From G965200765 sp965200765 (GTDB taxonomy: Bacteria; Pseudomonadota; Gammaproteobacteria; Arenicellales; JAJDZL01), in assembly GCA_965200765.1 (NCBI GenBank), contig OZ241380.1:2914001-2978000 (forward strand): 64,000 bases of DNA, read 5' to 3'. Positions 1 through 9,524 of the stretch are shown one piece after another (position 1 is the first letter of the stretch; each line of letters starts with the position of its first letter). The position numbers and the translations under genes are program-made. Under the pieces are notes generated by a model, which saw nothing but the letters and a program-made list of their open reading frames with translations, did not search any database and was not told the DNA's origin.

Positions 1-120
1 TTATTGAGAAGCAACCCGACCCGTATTTGTTCACCAGAGAAAGCTATCGACAAAATCGAATTCAGCGAATTTGTGAATAGCCGGATTTACATATTTGAAC
101 TTTTCACTGATTGATGAATC

Positions 121-933
121 GTGGCTGTCTATGCAATTGGAGATATTCAGGGTTGCTACCGAGAATTTCGCAAGCTACTGAAGAAAATCGATTTTAAACC
201 CCGACGAGACCGACTGATGCTGGTTGGCGACCTGGTGAACCGCGGTCCGGATTCAATCGGCGTAATGCGCTATGTTCTGGACCATCAGGAACAAATTGAG
301 ATTGTTCTTGGAAATCACGAACTGCATATGCTGGTTGCCTATGAAGATTTGGGTGAACCTCGTCTTGCTGATACATTCATGGATGTGATGAATGCCCCGG
401 ACAGTGATGACATCATGCACTGGTTGCGTTCACAACCCTTGGCAACCTACAATAGCAACATGAATATCTTGATGGTACACGCCGGTGTATATCCAGGCTG
501 GAGTCTTGAAGACTGTTTGTCAAGGGCCACTGAAGCGAGCGAAAAGCTGACCGGAAAAAACTACCGCAAGTTTCTCGCAAAGATGTACGGAAACAAGCCG
601 AATTCGTGGTCAAAGGAACTCTCCGGAAAAAAACGATGGCGATTTATTGTCAACTCATTTACGCGCATGCGCTATCTTGACCAAAACGGGAAAATGGATT
701 TTTCGTGTGTGTTGCGACCGGGAAAGCAACCTGTTGATTTATATCCCTGGTTTGATTTTCCGGGCCGGGTTCCCCTGGCAACCAAAGTAGTGTTCGGCCA
801 TTGGTCATCGCTTGGTTTGTATCATAACAAGAATGTCATCGCATTGGATACCGGTTGTTGCTGGGGAAGAAAGTTGACCGCTACCCGCGTGGACAAACCC
901 GGTTTAGAAGTTACCCAAACGAAATGCAAGTGA
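121..933 (+). CDS. apaH: Symmetrical diadenosine tetraphosphatase ApaH
   Basis: This 270-residue protein has the calcineurin-like metallophosphatase signatures of ApaH near its N-terminus: GDIQGC, GDLVNRGPDS and GNHE, which supply the metal ligands. The family splits Ap4A symmetrically into two ADP in the cytoplasm. Length matches the family (about 270-280). The start is GTG at 121, immediately before the conserved AVYAIGD block. It lies 22 bp upstream of apaG, and the two are commonly linked in Gammaproteobacteria, usually behind rsmA, which is not visible here. Confidence 0.95.
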   Translation: MAVYAIGDIQGCYREFRKLLKKIDFKPRRDRLMLVGDLVNRGPDSIGVMRYVLDHQEQIEIVLGNHELHMLVAYEDLGEPRLADTFMDVMNAPDSDDIMHWLRSQPLATYNSNMNILMVHAGVYPGWSLEDCLSRATEASEKLTGKNYRKFLAKMYGNKPNSWSKELSGKKRWRFIVNSFTRMRYLDQNGKMDFSCVLRPGKQPVDLYPWFDFPGRVPLATKVVFGHWSSLGLYHNKNVIALDTGCCWGRKLTATRVDKPGLEVTQTKCK

Positions 934-955
934 ATCACGGATATAGGAACGAAAA

Positions 956-1330
956 ATGGAAAAGCATGATGTTCAAATAGACGTAAAGCCCAATTTTATT
1001 GAGCTTCACCGCGAACAAGGAAAGGACAAGTATATTTTCTCCTACACCATCACGATATCCAATCGGGGTACCGATGGGGTCAAGTTGCTAATGCGAAACT
1101 GGACAGTGGTGGACGGTGAGGAGCAGACCCGTCATGTCCGCGGCGAAGGCGTAATTGGAGAGCAACCTCATCTCATGCCCGGCGAGTGGTTCGAATATAC
1201 CAGCGGTGTTGTACTCGAGTCTCCTGTTGGAACAATGGAAGGCTATTACGAAATGGTTGGAGACGATCGCACTGAATTCAATGTTCCAATTCCACAGTTC
1301 ATATTGTCTGCACCGCGGACACTGCACTAG
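956..1330 (+). CDS. apaG: ApaG domain protein (Co2+/Mg2+ efflux-associated family)
   Basis: The 124-residue protein is a single ApaG (DUF525) beta-sandwich domain. It is recognised by the block around residues 66-100 with GEGVIGEQP and a TMEGYYEM stretch typical of the family. It follows apaH in what is probably one transcript. The biochemical role of ApaG is not settled; the name comes from the linkage to apaH and reported effects on metal resistance. Length is normal (about 125). Confidence 0.93.
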   Translation: MEKHDVQIDVKPNFIELHREQGKDKYIFSYTITISNRGTDGVKLLMRNWTVVDGEEQTRHVRGEGVIGEQPHLMPGEWFEYTSGVVLESPVGTMEGYYEMVGDDRTEFNVPIPQFILSAPRTLH

Positions 1331-1405
1331 TCGGGTATTTCATTTACCGACAAGACGATTCGCGTCAGGCAGTTTCAAGACCTGCAAGTGTGCCAACAAA
1401 ATTTG

Positions 1406-1939
1406 TCATAAACCAAACAACTGAACGACATATTCTCGGTTCTTGCAGTTCTCGAACAGTTGCCAATTGTTTTGTGCAACTTTCAGTAAATTAACCGAGC
1501 TACTTTTTTGATTGATGAGCTCAATATAGATTGTGGGAATGAAATAGAAGTCAATTCTTGCTTCGCCATTATCAGAACTTACTTCAACACCCACTACCAC
1601 ATCCGATGTTTTTGTACTTGGGACATACTCTTTTTCGAAAGACTTACAGGCACGATCGACCTCTCCTCTAGTTCCGCCGATAAACGTAACGCTTTTTGAC
1701 TTCGAAACAGTTTTCACTTGTACTCGAATTAAGTCACTAGTGTCGTTTTGATCAATTTCGACTATGATGCCATAGGTTGAGTAAGGAAGAGCTACTCTTG
1801 ACGCGTTGTAGTCCCTTGCCAACAATGCGCCAAGTAAACGACTTTCATTTGCAAATCCCATGGTGGCGCTTTGCTTGCTCTTTAGGATTCGTTTCATTTC
1901 CGAATAATCAAGTTCTCTTGAATATGATGATGTAGCCAT
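1406..1939 (-). CDS. PD-(D/E)XK nuclease-like protein of a modification cluster
   Basis: The 177-residue protein is not assignable to a named enzyme. It has a layout seen in PD-(D/E)XK nuclease folds: a helix with a conserved-looking Glu (GFANESRLLGALLA), then a strand with an acidic residue (GIIVEIDQND) and the strand IRVQVKT that would carry the Gln/Lys of the active site. It is the last gene of the leftward cluster headed by a DNA methyltransferase, 7 bp after the small ORF upstream. I infer a nuclease role in restriction. The fold call rests on motif spacing only. Confidence 0.6.
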   Translation of the reverse strand: MATSSYSRELDYSEMKRILKSKQSATMGFANESRLLGALLARDYNASRVALPYSTYGIIVEIDQNDTSDLIRVQVKTVSKSKSVTFIGGTRGEVDRACKSFEKEYVPSTKTSDVVVGVEVSSDNGEARIDFYFIPTIYIELINQKSSSVNLLKVAQNNWQLFENCKNREYVVQLFGL

Positions 1940-1946
1940 CTTCTAT

Positions 1947-2162
1947 TCATTCTTTTCGTGGTGCTTTCATAAAATGGAAAATAATTCCAGTAAAGTAATT
2001 TTCAACTTCAAATCCAACTGAAATCGATGCGTCTCTCAAATAATGCTTGCTTTCAAAATTCGTTTCTCTAACTTGATTTGATCCGATAACCACATAACAT
2101 CCCCTTTGCTTTCCGAAGATGCTGTCCATCCGCCTGAAAACTGCCTTAAACAGGGTTTTCAA
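1947..2162 (-). CDS. Small hypothetical protein in the methyltransferase cluster
   Basis: The open frame codes for 71 residues, with a TTG start at 2162 or a later ATG at residue 12. I recognise no domain. It sits between the two nuclease-like genes with short gaps on both sides (29 and 7 bp), which argues that it is part of the same transcript. It could also be a remnant of a longer gene. Confidence 0.4.
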   Translation of the reverse strand: MKTLFKAVFRRMDSIFGKQRGCYVVIGSNQVRETNFESKHYLRDASISVGFEVENYFTGIIFHFMKAPRKE

Positions 2163-2191
2163 CGCTGACTAATTAATTTCAAGTTTTCAAT

Positions 2192-2908
2192 CTATTTTAT
2201 ATTGTACCATTCGATTTCGTCATCAATTAGTTGATCAAATAGTTCAAAGTTATCCTTAAAATTTTCAAATATTTGATTGTAGTCGTAAGAATATTTCCTG
2301 GACTTTGTTAATACCTTACCTTTTCGATTTATTCTCAGGTTAATTTTTTGATTGTCAGTAATCTGATAACTGGGCAGAGAAAGATCATCAAATTTTTCAA
2401 CATCCTCAGTTTTAAAGATGTAATAATTCACATGGTCTTCATCCCACACTTGAATCCAGACATAAAATACCCGTCCGTCAGCCAAATGATAACGAATTTT
2501 AGGATGAAAACTATACTCCTTTACTATTTCTTCTTCATTCCTTGATTGTTTGGATATACCTTCTGATGTCTTGACTTGGATAAATCGAACTAGCATTCGC
2601 AATGAATTTGATTCGCACTCTTCGCATAAGTTAGTTACTGTTGTTCGAATTGCTGAATTGTCGATAGATTGTGGTAAAGCTTGTGCATGAGAAGGGTTGT
2701 AGGGAGCTTTACGACGGAGTGGTTTGGTAAATTTGCCACATTTGTCGCAAAAACTTTTCATAATTACAAAATCAAATTTTTCATCGATATAAGCTCTATA
2801 GACTTGCCAGCCGCGTTTATGCAATTCCATAGCAAGTCGCATTTCACCATAAAGACCGATAACACGTTTTTCAACATCTCGTTCTTCACGAAGCATAATC
2901 GTACTCAA
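2192..2908 (-). CDS. PD-(D/E)XK nuclease-like protein with a Cys4 insert
   Basis: This 238-residue protein shows GEMRLAMELHKRGW (helix with Glu), then DEKFDFVI and RFIQVKTSEG. That order of Glu, Asp and Q-x-K fits the PD-(D/E)XK core used by Holliday-junction resolvases and many restriction enzymes. Between the Asp strand and the Lys strand are CDKCG and CEEC, a plausible zinc site inside the core. Its start overlaps the end of the methyltransferase gene by 23 bp, so the two are probably co-translated. I infer that it is the cutting partner of that methyltransferase. Confidence 0.65.
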   Translation of the reverse strand: MSTIMLREERDVEKRVIGLYGEMRLAMELHKRGWQVYRAYIDEKFDFVIMKSFCDKCGKFTKPLRRKAPYNPSHAQALPQSIDNSAIRTTVTNLCEECESNSLRMLVRFIQVKTSEGISKQSRNEEEIVKEYSFHPKIRYHLADGRVFYVWIQVWDEDHVNYYIFKTEDVEKFDDLSLPSYQITDNQKINLRINRKGKVLTKSRKYSYDYNQIFENFKDNFELFDQLIDDEIEWYNIK

Positions 2909-4130
2909 TCCAAGGTTTGTTTGGAACTATAGGACAGTGCAGAAACTGATTGCTCGCATTCGATAATATTGATTCGCGAAACAAGTCTTTATTTAATTCA
3001 ATTCCAACACCATGACGCCCGAGTTTCGTTGCTTCAATCGCAGTGGTAAAACTTCCTGCAAACGGATCTAAAACTGTTTCACCCAACCCACTAAAAACTT
3101 TTGTAGCGTATACCGGGATTTCGCGAGGATAAGGTGCAGTGTGACCAATTGAATTCTCACCGTTGCAATTTATTTTGATAACAGGTGGAAATTGCACAAG
3201 GTCACGTCGCCACACCTTCAACAAATCAGCTTCAATAATATTGCAATTTGATTTCAACCCATTCATTACATAGCTTCTATATGAAAATCGCTTACCTCTA
3301 TTTCCTTCTGACCGTTCCATGCAATCCAAGTTTTTACATTCCCAAGATTTTACTCCAACTCCTGAATAAGCATTCCCATTAACCTTTAGACATCCGCAAA
3401 TTGGACACGGATACAGAGTTTCATCCAATCGATGTTTGTAAAAAACAAATATGTGTTCATAACAATTGACTGGATATTGATATAAAGGAAAAGGATTGAG
3501 ACCATTTTTGTGTCTTTGTGACTGCACTTCTCCCTTGTCCCAAATAAAATCATCCACAAAATGAAAGCCAACGTTTTCAAACATTGAAGTGAAATATGCA
3601 CCTAATGGAATACGACGTTTACCCCAAGAAGATCTAGTGTGTTTGTGATCGTTGTCAAATATATCACCGACATTAAAAACAAAAGGCCGATGGTTGTCTA
3701 GTACTCTGAATGACTCTTTTATAATAGACTCCATTTCAATCAAATAATCATCCAGATTATCCCAGTTTGAATAATCTCGAGCGTTGTAGTAAGGGGGAGA
3801 AGTTACCATTAATTGTACACTTTCTGATTTCATACTCTTCATGAAATCAAGGCAATTTCCCCAAAGGATTTTCATTTTACTTTTATCCGACTCAAGGAAA
3901 CCAGCCAGACGATGGTCAAATTCTGTGTAATTTGCCTGAAACATATCTTTTACTGTTGAGCAGTAAAGACTTATGAACTGGTCAATTGTACTTCTTTTGT
4001 CGCCTCGAATTTGTTTGTAGCACTGTGCTTTAAACTTCGCCAACTGGTCTTCTGTAAATACGCGTCCAAAGTACTTTTCACTTACTTTGAAAATTGTGTT
4101 AAGATAAGGGTGATAGTGAGCCATTTCCAA
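2886..4130 (-). CDS. DNA methyltransferase, TSPPY type
   Basis: The 414-residue protein carries catalytic motif IV as TSPPYYNARDY near residue 110 and SAM-binding motif I as DPFAGSFTT followed by GIELN near residue 375. The motif order (IV before I) is that of the beta class of amino-methyltransferases, which modify N6-adenine or N4-cytosine. A region near residues 240-275 with CPICG and CKNLDC looks like a zinc ribbon. About 95 residues precede the catalytic domain. It heads the leftward four-gene cluster. The target sequence cannot be deduced. Confidence 0.88.
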   Translation of the reverse strand: MEMAHYHPYLNTIFKVSEKYFGRVFTEDQLAKFKAQCYKQIRGDKRSTIDQFISLYCSTVKDMFQANYTEFDHRLAGFLESDKSKMKILWGNCLDFMKSMKSESVQLMVTSPPYYNARDYSNWDNLDDYLIEMESIIKESFRVLDNHRPFVFNVGDIFDNDHKHTRSSWGKRRIPLGAYFTSMFENVGFHFVDDFIWDKGEVQSQRHKNGLNPFPLYQYPVNCYEHIFVFYKHRLDETLYPCPICGCLKVNGNAYSGVGVKSWECKNLDCMERSEGNRGKRFSYRSYVMNGLKSNCNIIEADLLKVWRRDLVQFPPVIKINCNGENSIGHTAPYPREIPVYATKVFSGLGETVLDPFAGSFTTAIEATKLGRHGVGIELNKDLFRESILSNASNQFLHCPIVPNKPWIEYDYAS

Positions 4131-4191
4131 TTAGATAAAAGTCTGATCAGTATTAATTGTTTATTTTGATTTTGTTCGAATTATACCAAAT

Positions 4192-6651
4192 TTATACATC
4201 CAGATTTTCGACTGAAAAAGCATTTTTCTCAATAAATTCCCTGCGCGGCGGAACTTCATCACCCATCAAGTGTTCAAACGCTTCTTTGGTAGTAACCACA
4301 TCTTCAATCTGAACTCTTCGCAACATTCGTGCTTCAATATCCATGGTGGTTTCCCAAAGTTGTTCCGAATTCATCTCGCCCAAACCCTTGTAGCGCTGTA
4401 TCGTCAATCCTTTGCGCGCTTCATCCATCAACCAGATGATTGACTCGAACAACCCTGCGGCTTCAACAGACTTGGAGCCATAATGAGCCGTGAATAATTG
4501 ATTGGCAAAACGTTCGGTCTCACCGGACAATGCCGTTATCGACTGGTAGGCGCGAGTTTGTGCAAACTTTTGATTGATAATGGTTTCATGCAAGCCACCA
4601 AGATAGTCTTTCACAATCTTGATGCAGTACATCTCTGATCCGTTACCGTCGTGATGTGGAATCACTTCAACTGAATATTTTGCACCGCCATTCAATTGAT
4701 TGTCGATTTTTTGCAACAAGCTTGAAGCAAAAATGTCCAGTTCGGACTTGTCGGAAAAGGACTGTGAATTCAGTCTTGGCAGTTCGGACAATACTCCGAG
4801 AATACCTCTGTCGTAATGCAACGAAAGTCTTGCAACCGTTTGCCGGGAAGCTAAATAGTTCTCACACAACTGCTGAACTTCGTCCTCTATCACCACGGTG
4901 CGTGAACCCGACTCTGGGTCGTTTGCCTCGATGCTCGCATCCTTCACGGCCTGATTGAGTATGTGATCTTGCAACGCATCATCATCTTTCAGATAAGTCT
5001 CTGATTTCCGAAACTTTACCTTGTAGAGTGGGGGTTGCGCGATGTAAAGATATCCGTGTTCCACAATCGCAGGCATTTGTCGGTAGAAAAAAGTCAAAAG
5101 CAAAGTACGAATATGCGACCCGTCAACATCTGCATCCGTCATGATGATAATTCTGTGATAACGAAGTTTGGATATGTCAAAATCATCATCAATGCCGGTA
5201 CCAAGAGCCGATACTAGTGTTCGAATTTCTTCGGACGACAGTACCCGGTCGAGACGCGCTTTTTCAACATTCAGAATTTTTCCCTTGAGTGGCAAAATGG
5301 CTTGATATCGCCGATCTCTTGCTTGCTTGGCGGAACCGCCTGCCGATTCGCCCTCAACCAGAAAAATTTCACTTTTGGCCGGGTCCCTTTCCTGACAGTC
5401 GGATAGCTTGCCTGGTAGCCCGGAACCATCAAATGCACCTTTGCGTCTCGCCAGTTCCTTGGCTTTGCGGGCTGCTTCGCGACTCTGCGCCGAATTGACA
5501 ATTTTTTCTGATATCAACATCGCATGACGCGGATTTTCGTCAAGAAACTCTTTCAGGCCATCGGCTACGATCTTCTGGACCGTGCCGTCAACTTCAGACG
5601 ACACTAGCTTGTCTTTGGTTTGCGACGAAAAACTCGGGTCGGCCATTTTCACCGACAAGACGGTTGTCAGTCCTTCGCGGATATCTTCACCGACGATTGA
5701 AACTTTCGCTTTCTTTGCAACACCCATTTCTTCAATGTACTTGTTGACCGTTTTCGTCACCGCCGTACGAAAACCGGACATGTGAGTACCACCGTCGCTC
5801 TGATAAATGTTGTTCGTGTAGCAACGAGTATTTTCCTGATAGGAATTCACCCACTGCATGGCGATTTCAATCTCTACATCGTCTCGCTTGCCAGCAATAG
5901 AAATGATGTTCTCATTGAGTGCTGTGCGGGTTTGGTTCAAGTACGCGACAAACTCGGTAATCCCACCTTCAAATTTCAGCGTGTCACTGGCTTCGCGTTC
6001 TTCCCGCTCATCTTTCAATGCAATGCAAATATTGGAATTCAGAAAGGCTACCTCGCGTAGTCGCCCCAGCAATGTATCGTACCGAAACTCAATGGTTTTG
6101 AACACCTGATCGGAGGGCTTGAACCGAATTGTTGTTCCCGTTTTGTCAGTACTGCCAATCGTTTCCAGTTCGCTTGTTGGCTCGCCATTTTCGAAAGTCT
6201 GTCGATAAATCTGGTTATCACGGTGTATTGTCATGATCAGATAATCTGACAAAGCATTCACAACTGATACACCTACTCCATGGAGACCGCCCGATGTCTT
6301 GTAGGCAGAATCACTGAACTTGCCGCCCGCGTGCAAGGTTGTCATGATCACAGTTGCGGCAGGTTGGCCATCTTCTTGTTCCATTGCACCCGTCGGGATG
6401 CCGCGGCCGTCATCGAAAACAGTTACCGACCCATCGTCGTGGATGGTGACACCGATATTCTCGCAGAATCCCGCGATTGCTTCGTCAACTGCATTGTCAA
6501 CCACTTCTGTAACCATGTGATGCAGTCCTGTACCATCGCCGATATCTCCGATGTACATGCCCGGGCGCTTGCGAACCGGCTCCAGGCCGCGCAAGACTTC
6601 AATATCGTCTGAGTCATAGTCGCTTTTCGGTATAGATTCTGTGATTGCCAT
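4192..6651 (-). CDS. gyrB: DNA gyrase subunit B
   Basis: The product (819 residues) is the ATPase/TOPRIM subunit of DNA gyrase, which introduces negative supercoils with GyrA. Visible signatures are RKRPGMYIGD and GGLHGVGVSVVNALS in the GHKL ATPase domain, and EGESAGGSAKQ plus DADVDGSHIRTLLL in the TOPRIM region. The C-terminal region has RYKGLGEMN. An ATG at 6651 preceded by AGGTAG is preferred over the in-frame TTG at 6666. It lies 131 bp downstream of dnaN with no recF between them, unlike the common dnaA-dnaN-recF-gyrB order. Confidence 0.97.
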   Translation of the reverse strand: MAITESIPKSDYDSDDIEVLRGLEPVRKRPGMYIGDIGDGTGLHHMVTEVVDNAVDEAIAGFCENIGVTIHDDGSVTVFDDGRGIPTGAMEQEDGQPAATVIMTTLHAGGKFSDSAYKTSGGLHGVGVSVVNALSDYLIMTIHRDNQIYRQTFENGEPTSELETIGSTDKTGTTIRFKPSDQVFKTIEFRYDTLLGRLREVAFLNSNICIALKDEREEREASDTLKFEGGITEFVAYLNQTRTALNENIISIAGKRDDVEIEIAMQWVNSYQENTRCYTNNIYQSDGGTHMSGFRTAVTKTVNKYIEEMGVAKKAKVSIVGEDIREGLTTVLSVKMADPSFSSQTKDKLVSSEVDGTVQKIVADGLKEFLDENPRHAMLISEKIVNSAQSREAARKAKELARRKGAFDGSGLPGKLSDCQERDPAKSEIFLVEGESAGGSAKQARDRRYQAILPLKGKILNVEKARLDRVLSSEEIRTLVSALGTGIDDDFDISKLRYHRIIIMTDADVDGSHIRTLLLTFFYRQMPAIVEHGYLYIAQPPLYKVKFRKSETYLKDDDALQDHILNQAVKDASIEANDPESGSRTVVIEDEVQQLCENYLASRQTVARLSLHYDRGILGVLSELPRLNSQSFSDKSELDIFASSLLQKIDNQLNGGAKYSVEVIPHHDGNGSEMYCIKIVKDYLGGLHETIINQKFAQTRAYQSITALSGETERFANQLFTAHYGSKSVEAAGLFESIIWLMDEARKGLTIQRYKGLGEMNSEQLWETTMDIEARMLRRVQIEDVVTTKEAFEHLMGDEVPPRREFIEKNAFSVENLDV

Positions 6652-6797
6652 ATCTACCTGATACAAAATTTATTTAAATTAGCTTCCTACAGTTTCACTT
6701 GTACATGAGGGAACTGAATGGACACATTACCAACCAGCGAGAGTCTATCGCGGTTGATGCAGTTGTTGTGCAAGTCAATGTTGCGACAGCAACATGA

Positions 6798-7931
6798 TCA
6801 AGTCAACAACATGATTAAGTACATAGTGGATTCATCGTCCTCTGGCCTGATCATGCAAGCCGATTCAGCATTCTTGAATTTAAACTGGACCTTTTCAGTC
6901 GTCGTCGCTTCCAGCACATCAATCAAGTAGCCTGAATCCAGCGAGCAAACAAGTTTCTCGCCTTCCAGCTCAATGTCAACAGCCGAGATTACCTCCTGCA
7001 TGATATTCTTGCCCTTGAAACCGATCTTGTTGTCAGCAATTTCAAGAGTTGTGGCAATCCTGCCCGTGCTATCCGCCTCGTCCGCTAGACTGTTCTTCAC
7101 CATTTTCAGCTTGTTCAGCAGTTGTATTCGATCGGCCACAACAGTTCTTGTCAGGCTGGTAGGAATTGCTGCAGTCCAGTCCGGGAAAGTGCCCTCAAGC
7201 AACTTTGCGGTAAATCGAACATTCTTGGTAACAAGCCGTACATGACTGCTATTCAAGGACAGCGTAGCTGATTTTTCCGCATTCGACAATAACTGCATCA
7301 ACGCAATAACAGCTTTCCTCGAAACAATGGAACGAATTTTTGTTCCATTCGCACCGGTATTTACAGTGGTTTCTGTGGTAGAAAGACGGTGTCCATCTGT
7401 TGTCACAGTGCGTAATGTATTGTCGTCAATCTCAAACAGCATTGCGTTCAAATAAAAACGCACATCCTTTTGCCCCATTGAAAACGCGGTTTTGTGCATC
7501 ACGTCATAGAGTTGATAGGTATCCAATTCAAACTCAATATCCCACTCTGCAAGTTCTGTTTCCGGAAAATCTTGCGATTGATAGGTTTGAGTCTTGAAAA
7601 TACTCTCATTACTATTGCTTTCCGTTTTGAGAGCCTGTATCACCAAGCCCTCCTCTCCGGTTTCAAACAGAAGTTCGGTGTTTTCAGGTTGCCACCTGCA
7701 AAACTCGAGCATGGATTTTCCCGGAAACAACAGTTCTCCTTCTTCAACCTGAATGCCCGGTATTGTTTCAACCACTTCAATTTCGATATTCGAACCGGTT
7801 AGCGAGATACCATTTTCTTCCGTTTTCATAAGAACGTGAGACAGGAACGGTATAGTTGGTCGGCGTTCAACCACAGTGTTCACCCGGGTCAGCGGACCAA
7901 GAATTTGTTCTTTGTTAATTTTGAGTTGCAT
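6798..7931 (-). CDS. dnaN: DNA polymerase III sliding clamp (beta subunit)
   Basis: The 377-residue product is the ring-shaped processivity clamp loaded on primed DNA. It is recognised by the three-domain pattern, RRPTIPFLSHVLM near the start, TTDGHRLSTTE in the middle and a C-terminus ending MYLIMLLT, where the clamp usually ends in a methionine-proline-rich strand. It lies downstream of dnaA in the same direction, and the intervening 228 bp looks like a replication origin. Confidence 0.96.
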   Translation of the reverse strand: MQLKINKEQILGPLTRVNTVVERRPTIPFLSHVLMKTEENGISLTGSNIEIEVVETIPGIQVEEGELLFPGKSMLEFCRWQPENTELLFETGEEGLVIQALKTESNSNESIFKTQTYQSQDFPETELAEWDIEFELDTYQLYDVMHKTAFSMGQKDVRFYLNAMLFEIDDNTLRTVTTDGHRLSTTETTVNTGANGTKIRSIVSRKAVIALMQLLSNAEKSATLSLNSSHVRLVTKNVRFTAKLLEGTFPDWTAAIPTSLTRTVVADRIQLLNKLKMVKNSLADEADSTGRIATTLEIADNKIGFKGKNIMQEVISAVDIELEGEKLVCSLDSGYLIDVLEATTTEKVQFKFKNAESACMIRPEDDESTMYLIMLLT

Positions 7932-8159
7932 AACAATTCGTACGTAACTTAGTATATTAATTAATAAGACTGTGAATTTGTAAACTGACTGATATAATTT
8001 AATTAAATCAATAACTTACAATAAAAACAAGTTGTCAACTTCTCTCGTGTTTCTATGTTGCTCAATGTGAATAACCAATTCGCCATCTTGCTGATCGGCT
8101 AGTTATCAACACTATGGGGGCATTATATAACAAGAGGAAGTGAATAACTGAAATTTTAC
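7932..8159 (+). other. Putative replication origin (oriC) in the dnaA-dnaN gap
   Basis: This non-coding gap holds a perfect DnaA box, TTATTCACA on the minus strand at 8066-8074. It also has close matches TTATCAACA at 8103-8111 and, on the minus strand, TTATTCACT at 8139-8147. The stretch 7940-8040 is strongly AT-rich and could be the unwinding element. The position between dnaA and dnaN is used for oriC in several bacterial groups. Only motif content supports the call. Confidence 0.6.
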
Positions 8160-9524
8160 TCATGGCGCTAGCATTTTGCTTAACACGGTGTGTTCATTTG
8201 CGATGCGAGGAGATTGCTTGATCTTTTCATCAATGGACTTGCAGGCATGGATGACTGTCGCATGGTTCCTGCCATTGAAAGCCTTGCCGATTTCAGGCAG
8301 GCTGATATTGGTCAATTCTCTTGCGAGTCGCATTGCCATATGCCTGGCAAGAGTGATTTCCTTTTTGCGACTTCCTGAAACCATCAACTGAACGCGGATC
8401 CCGTAGTAGTTGGCGACTTCCTTTTGGATCGTTTCGATATCCAGAGGTTTGGAATTGAAGGCGATCAAATCTGCCAAGGCACGCTTGACCAGGTCAATTG
8501 TGATCGGCAAGCCCAAGAGTCTGTGGTCAGCAATCAAGCGATTCAAGGCACCTTCCAGTTCGCGAACATTCGATTGGATTTTGGAAGCAATAAAATGCAA
8601 CACATCTTCTTCAATCACAACCCCTCGTTTTTCTGCCTTTTGCGCCAGAATTGCCATTCTGGTTTCAAATTCGGGCGGGTCAACACGAATGTGAATCCCT
8701 TGGCCGAGTCTGGACTTCAGGCGATCTTCCACATCATCAAGCTCCTTGAAGAATCGGTCGCAAGTGATGATGATTTGCTTGTCACCTTCCAGTAGCGAAT
8801 TGAAAGTTTGCAAAAATTCCTGCTGGGAGGCGTTGGCACCGGCAAACATATGAATATCGTCAGCCAGCAACGCGTCCAGGGATCTGTATGAATGCTTGAA
8901 CTGTTCAAGCTTGTTGTCTTCATTGGACCTGAACGAATTGACCAAATGTCGCTTGAAGTTGTTGGCATGGACATAGCCGATTTTGGCACTTGGATTCGAT
9001 TCCAGCATGCGATGCCCGGCCGCTTGCATCAAATGAGTTTTGCCGATACCTACTGTTCCATACAAGAACAACGGATTGTAATCGCGCAGTCCCGGAGTGT
9101 CGCCGATGCTCTCGATAACCATTCGGGCCAATCGGTTTGATTCGCCCATAACATGATTGGCGAGGGTGAATTCGTCACTCAACGGTGTAAAGCCGAAAAC
9201 CTGGGTATTTTGCTCCTTGGTCTGCGTTCTTTTGTCACTTTTCACGAAGTTTCCATGTTGGGCAACATTTCTGCCTCGTCTGGTGTTGCTGACTTTCAGT
9301 TCAACCTCGATCTGGGTTCCGTTCAATGAACTGGCGGTATCGGCGATCAAATTCAAATATTTCTCATTGATAGCCGTCAAGGCGTATTGGTTCGGTGTGT
9401 AAAGGTGCAATACACCGGCTTCGAACTCAGAGTCCAGTGGACGAAGCCATTGATTGATTTCTTGTTCGGATAGCTCCGATTCAAGACGGGTAAGACAGTT
9501 AGTCCAAATTGATGATTGTGGCAT
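8160..9524 (-). CDS. dnaA: Chromosomal replication initiator DnaA
   Basis: The 454-residue product has all four DnaA regions: an N-terminal DnaB-interaction domain, a linker near residues 85-125, an AAA+ core with Walker A GTVGIGKTHL and Walker B LLADDIHM, and a C-terminal helix-turn-helix with the NGRNHATVIHAC signature that binds DnaA boxes. It is divergent from rpmH, as in many bacteria. The length fits the family (450-470). Confidence 0.98.
   Translation of the reverse strand: MPQSSIWTNCLTRLESELSEQEINQWLRPLDSEFEAGVLHLYTPNQYALTAINEKYLNLIADTASSLNGTQIEVELKVSNTRRGRNVAQHGNFVKSDKRTQTKEQNTQVFGFTPLSDEFTLANHVMGESNRLARMVIESIGDTPGLRDYNPLFLYGTVGIGKTHLMQAAGHRMLESNPSAKIGYVHANNFKRHLVNSFRSNEDNKLEQFKHSYRSLDALLADDIHMFAGANASQQEFLQTFNSLLEGDKQIIITCDRFFKELDDVEDRLKSRLGQGIHIRVDPPEFETRMAILAQKAEKRGVVIEEDVLHFIASKIQSNVRELEGALNRLIADHRLLGLPITIDLVKRALADLIAFNSKPLDIETIQKEVANYYGIRVQLMVSGSRKKEITLARHMAMRLARELTNISLPEIGKAFNGRNHATVIHACKSIDEKIKQSPRIANEHTVLSKMLAP

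Noticed and set aside
1..114. Open frames at the left edge (frame 1 to 114 and frame 3 to 80)
   Set aside because: Both could be the end of a gene that starts outside the window. Neither shows a motif, so I cannot choose between them.
6718..6930. Plus-strand ORF over the end of dnaN
   Set aside because: It lies mostly antisense to dnaN and has no recognisable features.
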